In this document: piece after piece, positions 18,964 through 27,500 of the stretch
How the letters are laid out: each line of letters begins with the position of its first letter
Numbering within the stretch: position 1 is the stretch's first letter
NCBI GenBank assembly: GCA_963724735.1
Contig: CAVRVX010000019.1
Location: 62,001 to 126,000, forward strand
Length of the DNA stretch: 64,000 bases
Direction: 5' to 3'
Source: Rhodoplanes sp963724735
Lineage (GTDB): Bacteria; Pseudomonadota; Alphaproteobacteria; Rhizobiales; Xanthobacteraceae
Program-made: the position numbers and the translations under genes
The notes under the pieces: model-generated
What the model was told of the DNA's origin: nothing
The model's database searches: none
Seen by the model: only the letters and a program-made list of their open reading frames with translations

Positions 18964-19659
18964 TTACTGCCCGAACAGGCTTGCCGGCTCCACCTTCACG
19001 CCGGGGCCCATGGTCGAGGAGACCGCGACGCGGTTGATGTATTGGCCCTTGGCGCCGGCAGGCTTTGCCTTTTGAACGGCATCGGCGAAGGCCTTGATGT
19101 TCTCGACGAGCTTGTGGGCCGAAAACGAAGCCTTGCCTACGCCGGCATGGACGATGCCGGCCTTCTCGACCCGGAACTCGACCGAGCCGCCCTTCGACGC
19201 CTTGACCGCCGCGGTGACGTCCATGGTCACCGTGCCCACCTTGGGATTGGGCATCAGTCCGCGCGGTCCCAACACCTTGCCGAGACGTCCGACCAGCGGC
19301 ATCAGGTCCGGCGTCGCGATGCAGCGGTCGAAGTCGATGGTCCCGCCCTGCACCTTCTCCACCAGGTCCTCCGCCCCGACCACATCGGCCCCTGCGGCCT
19401 TCGCCTCGTCCGCCTTGGCGCCGCGTGCGAATACCGCGACTCGCACCGATCGGCCGGTCCCGTTCGGCAGTGCAACCACGCCGCGCACCATCTGGTCGGC
19501 GTGACGGGGATCGACGCCGAGATTCATCGCCACTTCGATTGTCTCGTCGAATTTCGCCTTGGCGCGCTCCTTCACCATCTTCACCGCCTCGGGCAGCAGA
19601 TAGAGCTTGGTCCGGTCGATCCCCTCGCGCGCCGCGCGCACCCTTTTTCCGTGAGCCAT
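18964..19659 (-). CDS. rplA: 50S ribosomal protein L1
   Basis: A 231-residue L1, which forms the mobile L1 stalk that guides deacylated tRNA out of the E site. The conserved GLMPNPKVGTVT and KGGSVEFRVEKAGIVH segments are present. It starts MAHGKRVRAAREGIDRTKLY, five bases after the rplK stop, and the two are presumably co-transcribed. In E. coli L1 represses translation of rplK-rplA; the same is plausible here but not shown. Confidence 0.98.
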   Translation of the reverse strand: MAHGKRVRAAREGIDRTKLYLLPEAVKMVKERAKAKFDETIEVAMNLGVDPRHADQMVRGVVALPNGTGRSVRVAVFARGAKADEAKAAGADVVGAEDLVEKVQGGTIDFDRCIATPDLMPLVGRLGKVLGPRGLMPNPKVGTVTMDVTAAVKASKGGSVEFRVEKAGIVHAGVGKASFSAHKLVENIKAFADAVQKAKPAGAKGQYINRVAVSSTMGPGVKVEPASLFGQ

Positions 19660-19664
19660 GGCCG

Positions 19665-20093
19665 TTACCCCCTCACCTCGATGCCCATCGACCGGGCGGA
19701 GCCCTCGATCATCTTCATCGCGGCTTCGACCGTGTCGCAGTTGAGGTCCTTCATCTTTTTCTCGGCGATTTCCTTGACCTGCGCGCGAGTGACCGCGCCC
19801 GCCTTGTCGCGGCCCGGGGCCTTGGCGCCCTTGTCCAGCTTGGCCGCCTTCTTGAGGAAGTAGGAGATGGGCGGCGTGCGCATCTCGAAGGTGAAGGAGC
19901 GGTCCGCATAGATGGTGATCACCACGGGAATCGGCGATCCCTTATCCAGCTGCTGGGTTTGCGCGTTGAAGGCCTTGCAGAACTCCATGATGTTGAGGCC
20001 GCGCTGGCCGAGCGCGGGGCCGATCGGCGGGGACGGGTTGGCCGACCCCGCCGGCACCTGAAGCTTCAGATAGCCGGTGATTTTCTTCGCCAT
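19665..20093 (-). CDS. rplK: 50S ribosomal protein L11
   Basis: A 142-residue L11 starting MAKKITGYLKLQVPAG; an upstream in-frame extension is discarded because it reads through the intergenic repeat. The N-terminal proline-rich PSPPIGPALGQRGLNIMEFCK segment, site of thiostrepton interaction, is intact. L11 forms the GTPase-associated centre with 23S rRNA and is needed for RelA-dependent stringent response. A 137-bp palindromic repeat separates it from nusG. Confidence 0.97.
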   Translation of the reverse strand: MAKKITGYLKLQVPAGSANPSPPIGPALGQRGLNIMEFCKAFNAQTQQLDKGSPIPVVITIYADRSFTFEMRTPPISYFLKKAAKLDKGAKAPGRDKAGAVTRAQVKEIAEKKMKDLNCDTVEAAMKMIEGSARSMGIEVRG

Positions 20094-20197
20094 GACATTG
20101 CTCCTTCGCGCCGGAAGGCCCGTAGGGTTCGTGGTGCGGATCAAGAGCGGTTGGCGAACCGCCCCTCCTCCCACGTATTTCCGCCTCTCCATCTACT

Positions 20198-20330
20198 CCC
20201 TCTCCCCGCAGGCGGGGAGAGGGTCGGGGTGAGGGGTAAGCTTTGCGAGGCGGCAACGCCCCTCACCCGGATCGCCTCAGCCCTAGCTGGGCGATCCGAC
20301 CTCTCCCCGCAAGCGGGGAGAGGCGAATAG
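20198..20330. repeat. Dispersed palindromic intergenic repeat, copy 2
   Basis: The nusG-rplK gap holds an element with two near-perfect hairpins, CCTCTCCCCGC with GCGGGGAGAGG, at both ends (about 20198-20222 and 20300-20324). Between them are an internal GGTGAGGGG...CCCCTCACC pair and a GGATCGCC...GGCGATCC pair. The layout matches copy 1 at 2335-2447. Single-stranded, the whole element would fold into a long cruciform-like structure. It probably belongs to a repeat family found across the host genome. Confidence 0.8.
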
Positions 20331-20861
20331 TCAAACCTTCTCCACCTGGGCGAATTCGAGCTCCACCGGCGTGGCGCGGCCGAAGATCGAGACCGCCACC
20401 TTGAGGCGCGAGCGCGCGTCGTCGACCTCCTCCACCACGCCATTGAAGGAGGCAAACGGCCCGTCCGACACGCGCACCTGCTCGCCGATCTCGAAGGAGA
20501 CGGTCGCTTTCGGCCGGTCGATGCCTTCCTGCACTTGGTGCAGGATGCGGCTCGCCTCCGCCTCGGTGATCGGCATCGGCTTGTTGTCGTTGCCGAGAAA
20601 GCCGGTCACCTTCGGCGTGTTCTTGATGAGGTGATAGGCCTCGTCGGTCAGATCCATCTTCACCAGCACATAGCCGGGAAAGAACTTGCGCTCGGCGTCG
20701 ACCTTGCGGCCGCGCCGCACCTCGGTGACCTTCTCCTTCGGCACCAGGATTTGCTCGAACAGGTGCTCGAGATGGCGCTGCTTCGCCTGCTCGCGAATGG
20801 ATTCGGCGACCTTGTTCTCGAAGTTCGAGTAGGCGTGGACGATGTACCAGCGCTTGGACAT
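20331..20861 (-). CDS. nusG: Transcription termination/antitermination factor NusG
   Basis: A 176-residue NusG starting MSKRWYIVHAYSNFE; eleven upstream in-frame codons are rejected. The NGN domain (to about residue 115) binds the RNA polymerase clamp, and the C-terminal KOW domain (EIGEQVRVSDGPFASFNGVVEEVD) binds Rho or NusE. It follows secE by about 22 bases, the usual pair. The stop codon abuts the palindromic repeat. Confidence 0.97.
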   Translation of the reverse strand: MSKRWYIVHAYSNFENKVAESIREQAKQRHLEHLFEQILVPKEKVTEVRRGRKVDAERKFFPGYVLVKMDLTDEAYHLIKNTPKVTGFLGNDNKPMPITEAEASRILHQVQEGIDRPKATVSFEIGEQVRVSDGPFASFNGVVEEVDDARSRLKVAVSIFGRATPVELEFAQVEKV

Positions 20862-20883
20862 GTCGGTGATCCGGCTAATCAAA

Positions 20884-21081
20884 TCAGCGTCCAATCCCGA
20901 GCACGAGGGTCACGAAGGTGCGGATGAGCTGATCGGCGAACAGAAAGAAGAATGCGGCAACCGCCGACATGACGAACACCATCAGCGTGGTGATCGCGGT
21001 CTCCCGGCGGCTCGGCCAGGTGACCTTCTCGGTCTCCTGCCGCACCTCCTGCAAGAACTTGAACGGACTGACTTTGGCCAT
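20884..21081 (-). CDS. secE: Preprotein translocase subunit SecE
   Basis: A 65-residue single-span SecE starting MAKVSPFKFLQEVRQE. It has the conserved amphipathic segment with VTWPSRRET, followed by one membrane helix at about residues 33-55. SecE clamps SecY in the SecYEG channel. A longer upstream frame overlaps untranslated sequence and is not credible. It is located between tRNA-Trp and nusG, the canonical order. Confidence 0.96.
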   Translation of the reverse strand: MAKVSPFKFLQEVRQETEKVTWPSRRETAITTLMVFVMSAVAAFFFLFADQLIRTFVTLVLGIGR

Positions 21082-21218
21082 CCTCTTCCGTAACCCTTTT
21101 CCGATTGCCGCCACAACGCTAACCCCGGACGCGGCCGGAGTGAACCCCGCTCGTCCAGGCAACGCCGAGTTTTGCAAGGCAAAGCCCAGCTCAGTTCTGG
21201 CGGAGCCCCGACCGGTCC

Positions 21219-21296
21219 TGGCAGGAGTGGAGGGACTTCGAACCCCCAACCCCCGGTTTTGGAGACCGGTGCTCTAGCCAGTTGAGCTACACTCCT
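21219..21296 (-). tRNA. tRNA-Trp (anticodon CCA), with one extra T-arm base
   Basis: The minus strand reads an acceptor AGGAGTG pairing with CACTCCT, a GAGC D stem, a CCGGT/ACCGG anticodon stem with anticodon CCA, and an encoded 3' CCA. The T arm reads GGTTCGAAGTCC where the usual motif is GGTTCGAGTCC, so the T loop or stem is one base too long. The identity is firm; the additional A near 21239 may be a sequence error. The gene lies 137 bases upstream of secE. Confidence 0.93.
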
Positions 21297-21497
21297 AAAA
21301 GAAGCGGGTGGGGCATACGCGCTTACGCCACAGACTCTAAATGCATGATCAAGCCCGCCTTTGCAAGGGCGGGGCGGGCGGAGACACACAGTGTTTCGTT
21401 GCAGCCGTCCGCAGATGGGGTGCTAATCTTCGCGCCTATTTGCAGAACGTTCCTGGCATTTTGTTGCTCGATCTCACCGCTCCCAAGGCCGCCGACC

Positions 21498-22340
21498 ATG
21501 CCAACCGAAGTCATGCTGGTCGTCCTGTTTGCGGCTGCGCTGCACGCGACCTGGAACGCGCTGGTCAAGTCCGGCGACGACAAGCTCGTCGACACCGCCC
21601 TGATCACCGCGGGCGCGGCCGTCCTCGCCGCGGCCTGTCTGCCGTTCCTCCCGCCCCCCGCACAGGCTTGCTGGCCGTATCTGGCGGCCTCCGTTGCGAT
21701 CCATATCCTCTATTTCGCCCTGGTCGCCGCCGCCTATCGCGCAGGCGACATGAGCTTCGCCTATCCGCTGATGCGCGGCGCCGGTCCGCTGATCGTCGCC
21801 GTGCTCAGCGCCGCGGTGATCGGCGAACGGCTGAGCGCTCCCGCCTGGGCGGGCGTGCTGCTCATCTGCGGCGGCGTGCTCGGGCTTGCTCTCGCCTATC
21901 GCCGCCCGCAAGGGTCGATCCTTGAACCCATGGCCTTCGCGCTCGGCAACGCGATGGTAATCGCGCTCTACACCTTCGTCGACGGCGTCGGCGCGCGCCT
22001 GTCCGGACAGGCCTTCGCCTATACGTTCTGGATGTTCCTGTTGACCGCCCCGTTCCTGGTCGTCTGGCCCGCGATCACGCGCTTCCCCGCTCTGCGGGCG
22101 CAGGTCGCCGCGCGCTGGCGGCTCGGCCTGATCGGCGGAGGGTGCACGCTCGGCTCTTATGCGCTCGCGCTATGGGCGATGACGAAGGCGCCGATCGCGC
22201 CCGTCGCCGCGCTGCGCGAAACCTCCATCCTGTTCGGGATGGGGATCGCTGCGCTCGTCTTGAAGGAGCGCTTCGGCTGGTCGCGCACGCTCGCCGCGGC
22301 CACGATCGCGCTCGGCACGATCACGCTCCGGCTGGGGTAA
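21498..22340 (+). CDS. EamA/DMT-family membrane permease
   Basis: A 280-residue integral membrane protein starting MPTEVMLVVLFAAALHATWN, with about ten hydrophobic helices and a duplicated five-helix layout typical of the drug/metabolite transporter superfamily (RhaT/EamA). The first helix carries the H-x-x-W-N signature common in this group, and the last repeat has LRETSILFG...LKERFGW. Substrate is unknown; related proteins export amino acids or small metabolites. It is divergent from tRNA-Trp and alone on its strand here. The upstream in-frame extension from 21282 lacks a membrane or family pattern. Confidence 0.82.
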   Translation: MPTEVMLVVLFAAALHATWNALVKSGDDKLVDTALITAGAAVLAAACLPFLPPPAQACWPYLAASVAIHILYFALVAAAYRAGDMSFAYPLMRGAGPLIVAVLSAAVIGERLSAPAWAGVLLICGGVLGLALAYRRPQGSILEPMAFALGNAMVIALYTFVDGVGARLSGQAFAYTFWMFLLTAPFLVVWPAITRFPALRAQVAARWRLGLIGGGCTLGSYALALWAMTKAPIAPVAALRETSILFGMGIAALVLKERFGWSRTLAAATIALGTITLRLG

Positions 22341-22575
22341 GGGGCGGATACGAGGCCGGCCCTGCCCTTGCCTTTTCACTTGGACGTTTACCCCCAGGCG
22401 ACGCTTGCCACTGGGACACGTCGTGCAGCACGAACGCGCCGGCAAGCGACCGGGCGACGCCTCTGGCAAAGCGCGTCAGCTGTGCCAACCTAGGCCAGTT
22501 ACCCATGATGACGGTCGTAGTCTTGCATCCGGATTATCCATGAGTGCGATCAGCCGATTGACATGCGCGTGACGA

Positions 22576-25098
22576 TCATCGTTCCGGCGGCGGAATGCAG
22601 GTCGACTGCGGAGCCAACGCGCGCCAGGCCATATTCAGCCGCTCACGATTGTGGTTCGCATTCATCCCTTCGGCAGGAGGCGGTGGTACGCCGTTCCGGC
22701 GCGCAGAAAGCCGGGCGATGATCTCAGGCGTGCGCTCCTCCGTCTGCTGGTGAAGGTGACGCTGGATCGGAATTGAGAGCCACCAGCTCATCGACACCGC
22801 GCGTGAGCGTTCCTGTTGCTCGGCGGCCTGCGGCCAGACCCGCACATGGGCGACGTGCTCGCAACCCGGCAGCGTCTGTTGCAGAACGCTCCGCATCTGC
22901 GCCACCGCCAGAACGCCGCGGGCCGTACGCGTGTTCGCGAAAGCGGTGATCGGCGCGATAACTTCGGTGAAGAACTCGTGGCCGTCGACAGCCGGCCGCG
23001 CGCGCCGCGGCTCGGTCGCGCCGGGCGAAGCCTGCGGCGGGTCGACTTCATCGGCGGGATCGATCAGATCGTCCGGATCGTTGGAGATCACGAGTACGAA
23101 CGGCGCGAGCTTCGGCTCGACCGCCCGGATCGCCCGCGCGAGCTCCAGCGCGCTGGTCGCGCCGTAATTCTCGACATATCCGCCGTCGACGATGCGGTCG
23201 ACGATGCGCCGGTCGCGGGCGAGCACAGAGCCTGGCGGCGAGATGATCGGGAAACGCGCCGAATTATGCGCCGCCGTGCTCGCGCGCACATCGATCGATA
23301 GAACGCCCGCGGGCGCAGTGGCGGAACCTACGTTCGGCGTCGCCGGCCCATTTAGAAGATTGTGGATGTGGTCGGCTTCCGCGAACAAGACACACTCGGT
23401 CCCCTCAGGCGACGCACGAATGACGGTGGGACAGTCTTCGGGTTTCACTGGAGCGGTTGGCTTCCGGGTCGACCGATAGGTCGGTGCGAGCGCCGTCGTG
23501 ACGAGACGGGTGCCCGTCGCCTCCGAGGCGCCGTTGAGAACCAGCAGAGGAATCCAGCGCCCTTGGCGCGGCCGGATGCTCAGGAACGGTTCCTCGAGTC
23601 CCACACTGCCACCGCGCAAGGCTTGGACAAAGCGTTGCTCGAATGACTGTTCCAGCAACGCCGCTCGATCGTTCCACCAGCCGAACCGCACCATGTCGCG
23701 GAACATGAAGCCGAGGAATACGGGCGTCAGGAAGTCGCCGCTGGTCAGCGCCTCGAAGCAGTCGCGCCAATTGCCGATCTTTTCGCCCCACCACAGATCG
23801 AACCGGTCCGAGGTGCAAGGGTGCTGATCGACGCCCGCCGCAAGCGCGGCCGTCACCATCACCGCGCCGACTGATCCGCCGGAAACGCCGGAAAATGCGA
23901 ACAGACGATTACGGACGTCCCGGGCCTCGAGCCCATGCGCCGGGGCCTCTTGCATGAAATAGCCGAGCACACTTGCCGTGAAGAAGCCCGCGCGGCTTGC
24001 CCCACCAGTCGCCGCCACGATGACCGGCCGCGGACAGGCATCGGGCCTGCCGCCGCATCCGTTTTCATTCATCCACAGCCGGACGGCGTCATCGAGTCTT
24101 ATCCGCGAGGGTTCATTCGAGCCTGCAGCCGCGTCGACCCGGCGGACCATGTGGTTGTCGCCGATAAGCGCCGTAAGCAGTGCGACCACCGCCACAAGCC
24201 CGGTAATCAAGGGCGCGCGCCATGCGCGGCCCAGCCCCGAGAGATAGGAAAGGAATGGGAGCCAGCCGCCGAGAATCAGTGGAATGGCCAGCGCGCGCGG
24301 GAAGTGCACGGCCACTTGGTCGGCGTCGATTAGGAGGATCAAAACAAAGAGGACAAACACCGCCGCAAGGAGGAAACGCCCGACATTGCGGTCGACCTCG
24401 TCTTTCGATCCGACGGGATCGGCAAGGCCCGGCGATATGGTGCGCCATAGTCTGGTCAGGGGGCGATTGATTACCGCGAGCCACTTCAGGTGGACGACGC
24501 CCATCATGCGCCGCCGTCCGACCACGTAAATAAAGAAGACGAGGCCCGCTGCGCCCACCATCCACGCAAGGTTGCCGAGTTTCGCCTGGAGAAGGTCGAT
24601 CACCCTGTCTTCATCAAGGTCCGGCAGGTTTGCATAGGAGCGGCGTATCGCGACCAGCATAGCCATGAAGGTCAGCAAACCGAGCAGCCGTGGAACCCAC
24701 CGTTCCACCGCGCCGATCCACCCCGCTTTTCCAGCCGCCGCGCGCGCCGCGACCACGTTGCGAAACCGCATGTCGGTGTCGAGCAACAGACGCGCCGCGT
24801 AGTGGGTCGGCATCGCCCACACGAACATCAACAGCACCAGAAACCACCAAACGCTCGGATCAAGCCAGACTGTGCGGTCGCCGGGATCAGGATCGACAAG
24901 GCCGACGAGCAGGTCCTGCGTCTGGGGCGTGCCGGCAAGCAGCAGCAGGCCGAACACCGTCAGCACAAAGGGCACGCGCATAACCCAGAGAACAAGCGCG
25001 AAGTCGAGAAAGCCTCGCCAGATTGGGCACACAACCTGGCGCCAGCCCCGAGAAGTCACCGACAACGGATGTGCGTCAGCGTCAGCAGTCATGGGCAT
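22576..25098 (-). CDS. Membrane-anchored patatin-like phospholipase
   Basis: An 840-residue protein with two parts. The N-terminal 315 residues contain about seven hydrophobic helices (around 32-55, 84-100, 138-150, 177-193, 241-257, 270-287 and 297-313). The rest is a patatin domain: oxyanion-hole motif GGASRAGF (364-371), nucleophile elbow GVSGGS with Ser406, and DGG at 638-640 with Asp638 completing the Ser-Asp dyad. Such enzymes hydrolyse acyl esters of membrane lipids. It is divergent from the dioxygenase operon and could supply free fatty acids to it, though nothing proves the link. Confidence 0.85.
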   Translation of the reverse strand: MPMTADADAHPLSVTSRGWRQVVCPIWRGFLDFALVLWVMRVPFVLTVFGLLLLAGTPQTQDLLVGLVDPDPGDRTVWLDPSVWWFLVLLMFVWAMPTHYAARLLLDTDMRFRNVVAARAAAGKAGWIGAVERWVPRLLGLLTFMAMLVAIRRSYANLPDLDEDRVIDLLQAKLGNLAWMVGAAGLVFFIYVVGRRRMMGVVHLKWLAVINRPLTRLWRTISPGLADPVGSKDEVDRNVGRFLLAAVFVLFVLILLIDADQVAVHFPRALAIPLILGGWLPFLSYLSGLGRAWRAPLITGLVAVVALLTALIGDNHMVRRVDAAAGSNEPSRIRLDDAVRLWMNENGCGGRPDACPRPVIVAATGGASRAGFFTASVLGYFMQEAPAHGLEARDVRNRLFAFSGVSGGSVGAVMVTAALAAGVDQHPCTSDRFDLWWGEKIGNWRDCFEALTSGDFLTPVFLGFMFRDMVRFGWWNDRAALLEQSFEQRFVQALRGGSVGLEEPFLSIRPRQGRWIPLLVLNGASEATGTRLVTTALAPTYRSTRKPTAPVKPEDCPTVIRASPEGTECVLFAEADHIHNLLNGPATPNVGSATAPAGVLSIDVRASTAAHNSARFPIISPPGSVLARDRRIVDRIVDGGYVENYGATSALELARAIRAVEPKLAPFVLVISNDPDDLIDPADEVDPPQASPGATEPRRARPAVDGHEFFTEVIAPITAFANTRTARGVLAVAQMRSVLQQTLPGCEHVAHVRVWPQAAEQQERSRAVSMSWWLSIPIQRHLHQQTEERTPEIIARLSARRNGVPPPPAEGMNANHNRERLNMAWRALAPQSTCIPPPER

Positions 25099-25635
25099 GG
25101 GCCGCTATTCAAGGTTGCGAGAGCGTACGCCCTTCGTAACTTTTATACAATCAAAGATTGTGTGATCCACGTCTCCAGCATACCAGGCCCGAATGAGTAA
25201 AGCTGGGCGTTCGATGTGGCTCCCGGTTCTCAACCGCGGGTTCTCACGTTTTAGGCACCGCTCCTCACGCGACGTTGCGGATACTACCTTGAGTGATAAC
25301 AATCAAAAGGTAGTTTTAATGGCGGGCTCGCGCGGCGCGGCCGCGCTTGCCGACTTTGAATCGTTGTCTTTGCAGCTTTGTCCTTGCTTAGGGGGCTCGG
25401 CAATGCGCTCAGCGACGGCAGCGGCATCCGAGGCGGCAATTCCGAAGTCTGATGGTCGAGGCGCGGACCTCGTTCGACTTCCGGCGCTCCGTTCGCCCTG
25501 GGCCACTCAACTCGGATGTCAGCTCAGAAGGTCGAGTCGCCGCTTTTCGACCGGGGCCCCGTCACCTGCGTATGCAAAGAGGCGTGAGCGAGGACGCTTC
25601 GCTCCTCGTCACTGACCTGACCGAAGGAGAGACGG
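25099..25635. promoter_or_regulatory. Divergent control region between patatin and dioxygenase operon
   Basis: No convincing gene is seen in this 537-base gap. Two inverted repeats stand out. ACAATC-AAA-GATTGT (25147-25161) lies next to a TATAAA on the minus strand, about 50 bases before the patatin start. ACTACCTT...AAGGTAGT (25283-25290 and 25307-25314) lies 320 bases before the dioxygenase. Either could be an operator or a terminator-like hairpin. A strong AAGGAG ribosome-binding site at about 25624-25629 serves the dioxygenase start. The gap has lower GC in its first third than its neighbours. Confidence 0.4.
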
Positions 25636-27498
25636 ATGCGTGCGTTACTGGAACGGCTGTTCGCGGCGACCTTTCGCATGGTCAATCGTTCGCGTGTCTG
25701 GTTTCACCTGCCGGTCCCCCTCGCCGTCATAAATCTCGTTGCGCTGCGCGTCGACCTGCGCCGGCTCAACCTGTTCGACACCGAGACGGCGCCGCGCGAT
25801 CCTGCGCCTCCGGCCGATTTCGATATCCGCCACATGCGGACCGCGGATGGGAGCTTCAACGACCTGACGCAAACCTGGATGGGCATGGCGAACACCCGCT
25901 TCGGCCGCAACGCCCCCATCGCCGAGACGTTCGGCGAAACGCCCCCTCGCCTGTACGAACCCAACCCTCGCGTGATCAGCCGGGAGCTATTGGCGCGCGG
26001 TGAGTTTATTCCGGCCACCAGCGTGAACGTGCTGCTGCCGGCTTGGCTGCAGTTCATGGTGCACGACTGGCTGAGCCACGGCCTCAATGACAAGAACGCG
26101 CCGCCGATGTGCGTGCCACTGCCGCCCGGTGACGACTGGCCACGGCCCGAGCTGACGGTGCTGCGCACGTGCCCAGACAGGCACCGCGGGCCTGCCGACG
26201 AGGGCCGGCCCGCGACCTACCGCAACGTCGTCACCCACTGGTGGGACGGATCGCAGATCTACGGCTCCGACCTCGACGTGCAGTATTTGGTGCGCACCGG
26301 CAAAAAGCGCCCACAGCCCTACGAGGGTAAACAGCGCGACGAGGACAAACAACGGGACGACGGCAAGATTCATCTGACCGCTACGGGCCATCTGCCCCCC
26401 GATCCCGAGGCCGATGCCGATGATCGGGACGCCGAGCTCGCCGGCGTAAACGGCAACTGGTGGATCGGGCTATCTGCCATTCAGACGCTGTTCGCGCGCG
26501 AGCATAATGCCATCGTCGACCGGTTGCGCATCGATCACCCCGACAAGGACGGCGAGTGGCTTTTTCAGAAGGCGCGCCTCGTCAACGCCGCGCTCATCGC
26601 CAAGATCCACGCGGTCGAATGGACACCGGCGCTCCTGCAAACCCCAGCCCTGCAATATGCGATGCGGGGCTCATGGTACGGTGTGCTGGGCGAAACATAT
26701 TTCCGCGCCTTCGGTCGCCCGCTGCGAGACGAGCTTCTGAGCGGCATCCCGAATTCTGCGCAGGAGCACTATGCGGCGCCGTACGCGATCACCGAGGAGT
26801 TCACCGCGGTTTACCGTCTGCACTCGCTGATTCCAGACGACTTCTCCTTCCGCCGCCACCACGACGACCTCGAATTACTTGCTTGCACGCTCTCCGACAC
26901 GTTCGGCGGCGGAACGACCGACGTTCATCGCAAGGTGCCGTTCAACGACGTTCTCTATTCGCTCGGCACGAGCTATGCCGGCGCGCCGGTCCTGCACAAT
27001 TATCCTAACCATCTGCGGCAACTGCCGGAAAAGGTCGACCAAGGCATCTTCACCGACCTTGCGACCACCGACATTTTGCGTGACCGCGAGCGGGGCGTGC
27101 CGCGCTATTGCGCATTCCGCCGCACGCTGCGGATGAGCGTGCCGAAGACCTTCGAGGAACTCACCGACAATAAGGACTGGCAACGCGAGCTCGCGGCGAT
27201 CTACGGCGCGGTCGAGAATGTCGACCTGCTCACCGGGACGCTCGCGGAGACCAAACCGCCGGGTTTTGCCATCTCCGATACCGCTTTTCGCATCTTCATT
27301 GTGATGGCCGGCCGACGGATCAAGAGCGACCGCTTCCTCACCGATGACTTCACTCCGGAGGTGTACACCCCGGCCGGGATCGCCTGGGTCGAGGACAATC
27401 TAATGCGCGACGTGCTGCTACGGCACGCTCCAGAGCTCGCAACGACGCTGCGTGACGTGCGCAACAGCTTCTTCCCCTGGCCGCGCGCAGCGAGCTGA
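25636..27498 (+). CDS. Haem-dependent fatty-acid dioxygenase (cyclooxygenase/alpha-DOX-like)
   Basis: A 620-residue member of the animal-type haem peroxidase superfamily, in the branch holding plant alpha-dioxygenases and cyclooxygenases. The distal haem histidine is His143 (FMVHDW). The proximal His396 and the candidate catalytic Tyr393 sit in EEFTAVYRLHSLIP, matching the Tyr-x-x-His of cyclooxygenase (Tyr385/His388). The KIHAVEWTPALL segment and the length (about 620-640) favour alpha-dioxygenase, which inserts O2 at the alpha carbon of fatty acids. The presence of Tyr393 argues against a plain peroxidase. It is the first gene of a five-gene operon with a good ribosome-binding site. Substrate and regiochemistry are not determined. 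Confidence 0.85.
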   Translation: MRALLERLFAATFRMVNRSRVWFHLPVPLAVINLVALRVDLRRLNLFDTETAPRDPAPPADFDIRHMRTADGSFNDLTQTWMGMANTRFGRNAPIAETFGETPPRLYEPNPRVISRELLARGEFIPATSVNVLLPAWLQFMVHDWLSHGLNDKNAPPMCVPLPPGDDWPRPELTVLRTCPDRHRGPADEGRPATYRNVVTHWWDGSQIYGSDLDVQYLVRTGKKRPQPYEGKQRDEDKQRDDGKIHLTATGHLPPDPEADADDRDAELAGVNGNWWIGLSAIQTLFAREHNAIVDRLRIDHPDKDGEWLFQKARLVNAALIAKIHAVEWTPALLQTPALQYAMRGSWYGVLGETYFRAFGRPLRDELLSGIPNSAQEHYAAPYAITEEFTAVYRLHSLIPDDFSFRRHHDDLELLACTLSDTFGGGTTDVHRKVPFNDVLYSLGTSYAGAPVLHNYPNHLRQLPEKVDQGIFTDLATTDILRDRERGVPRYCAFRRTLRMSVPKTFEELTDNKDWQRELAAIYGAVENVDLLTGTLAETKPPGFAISDTAFRIFIVMAGRRIKSDRFLTDDFTPEVYTPAGIAWVEDNLMRDVLLRHAPELATTLRDVRNSFFPWPRAAS

Positions 27499-27500
27499 CC

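Noticed and set aside
25193..25615. 140-residue plus-strand frame upstream of the dioxygenase
   Set aside because: Runs across the control region with palindromes, shows no family pattern, and the dioxygenase has its own start and ribosome-binding site.
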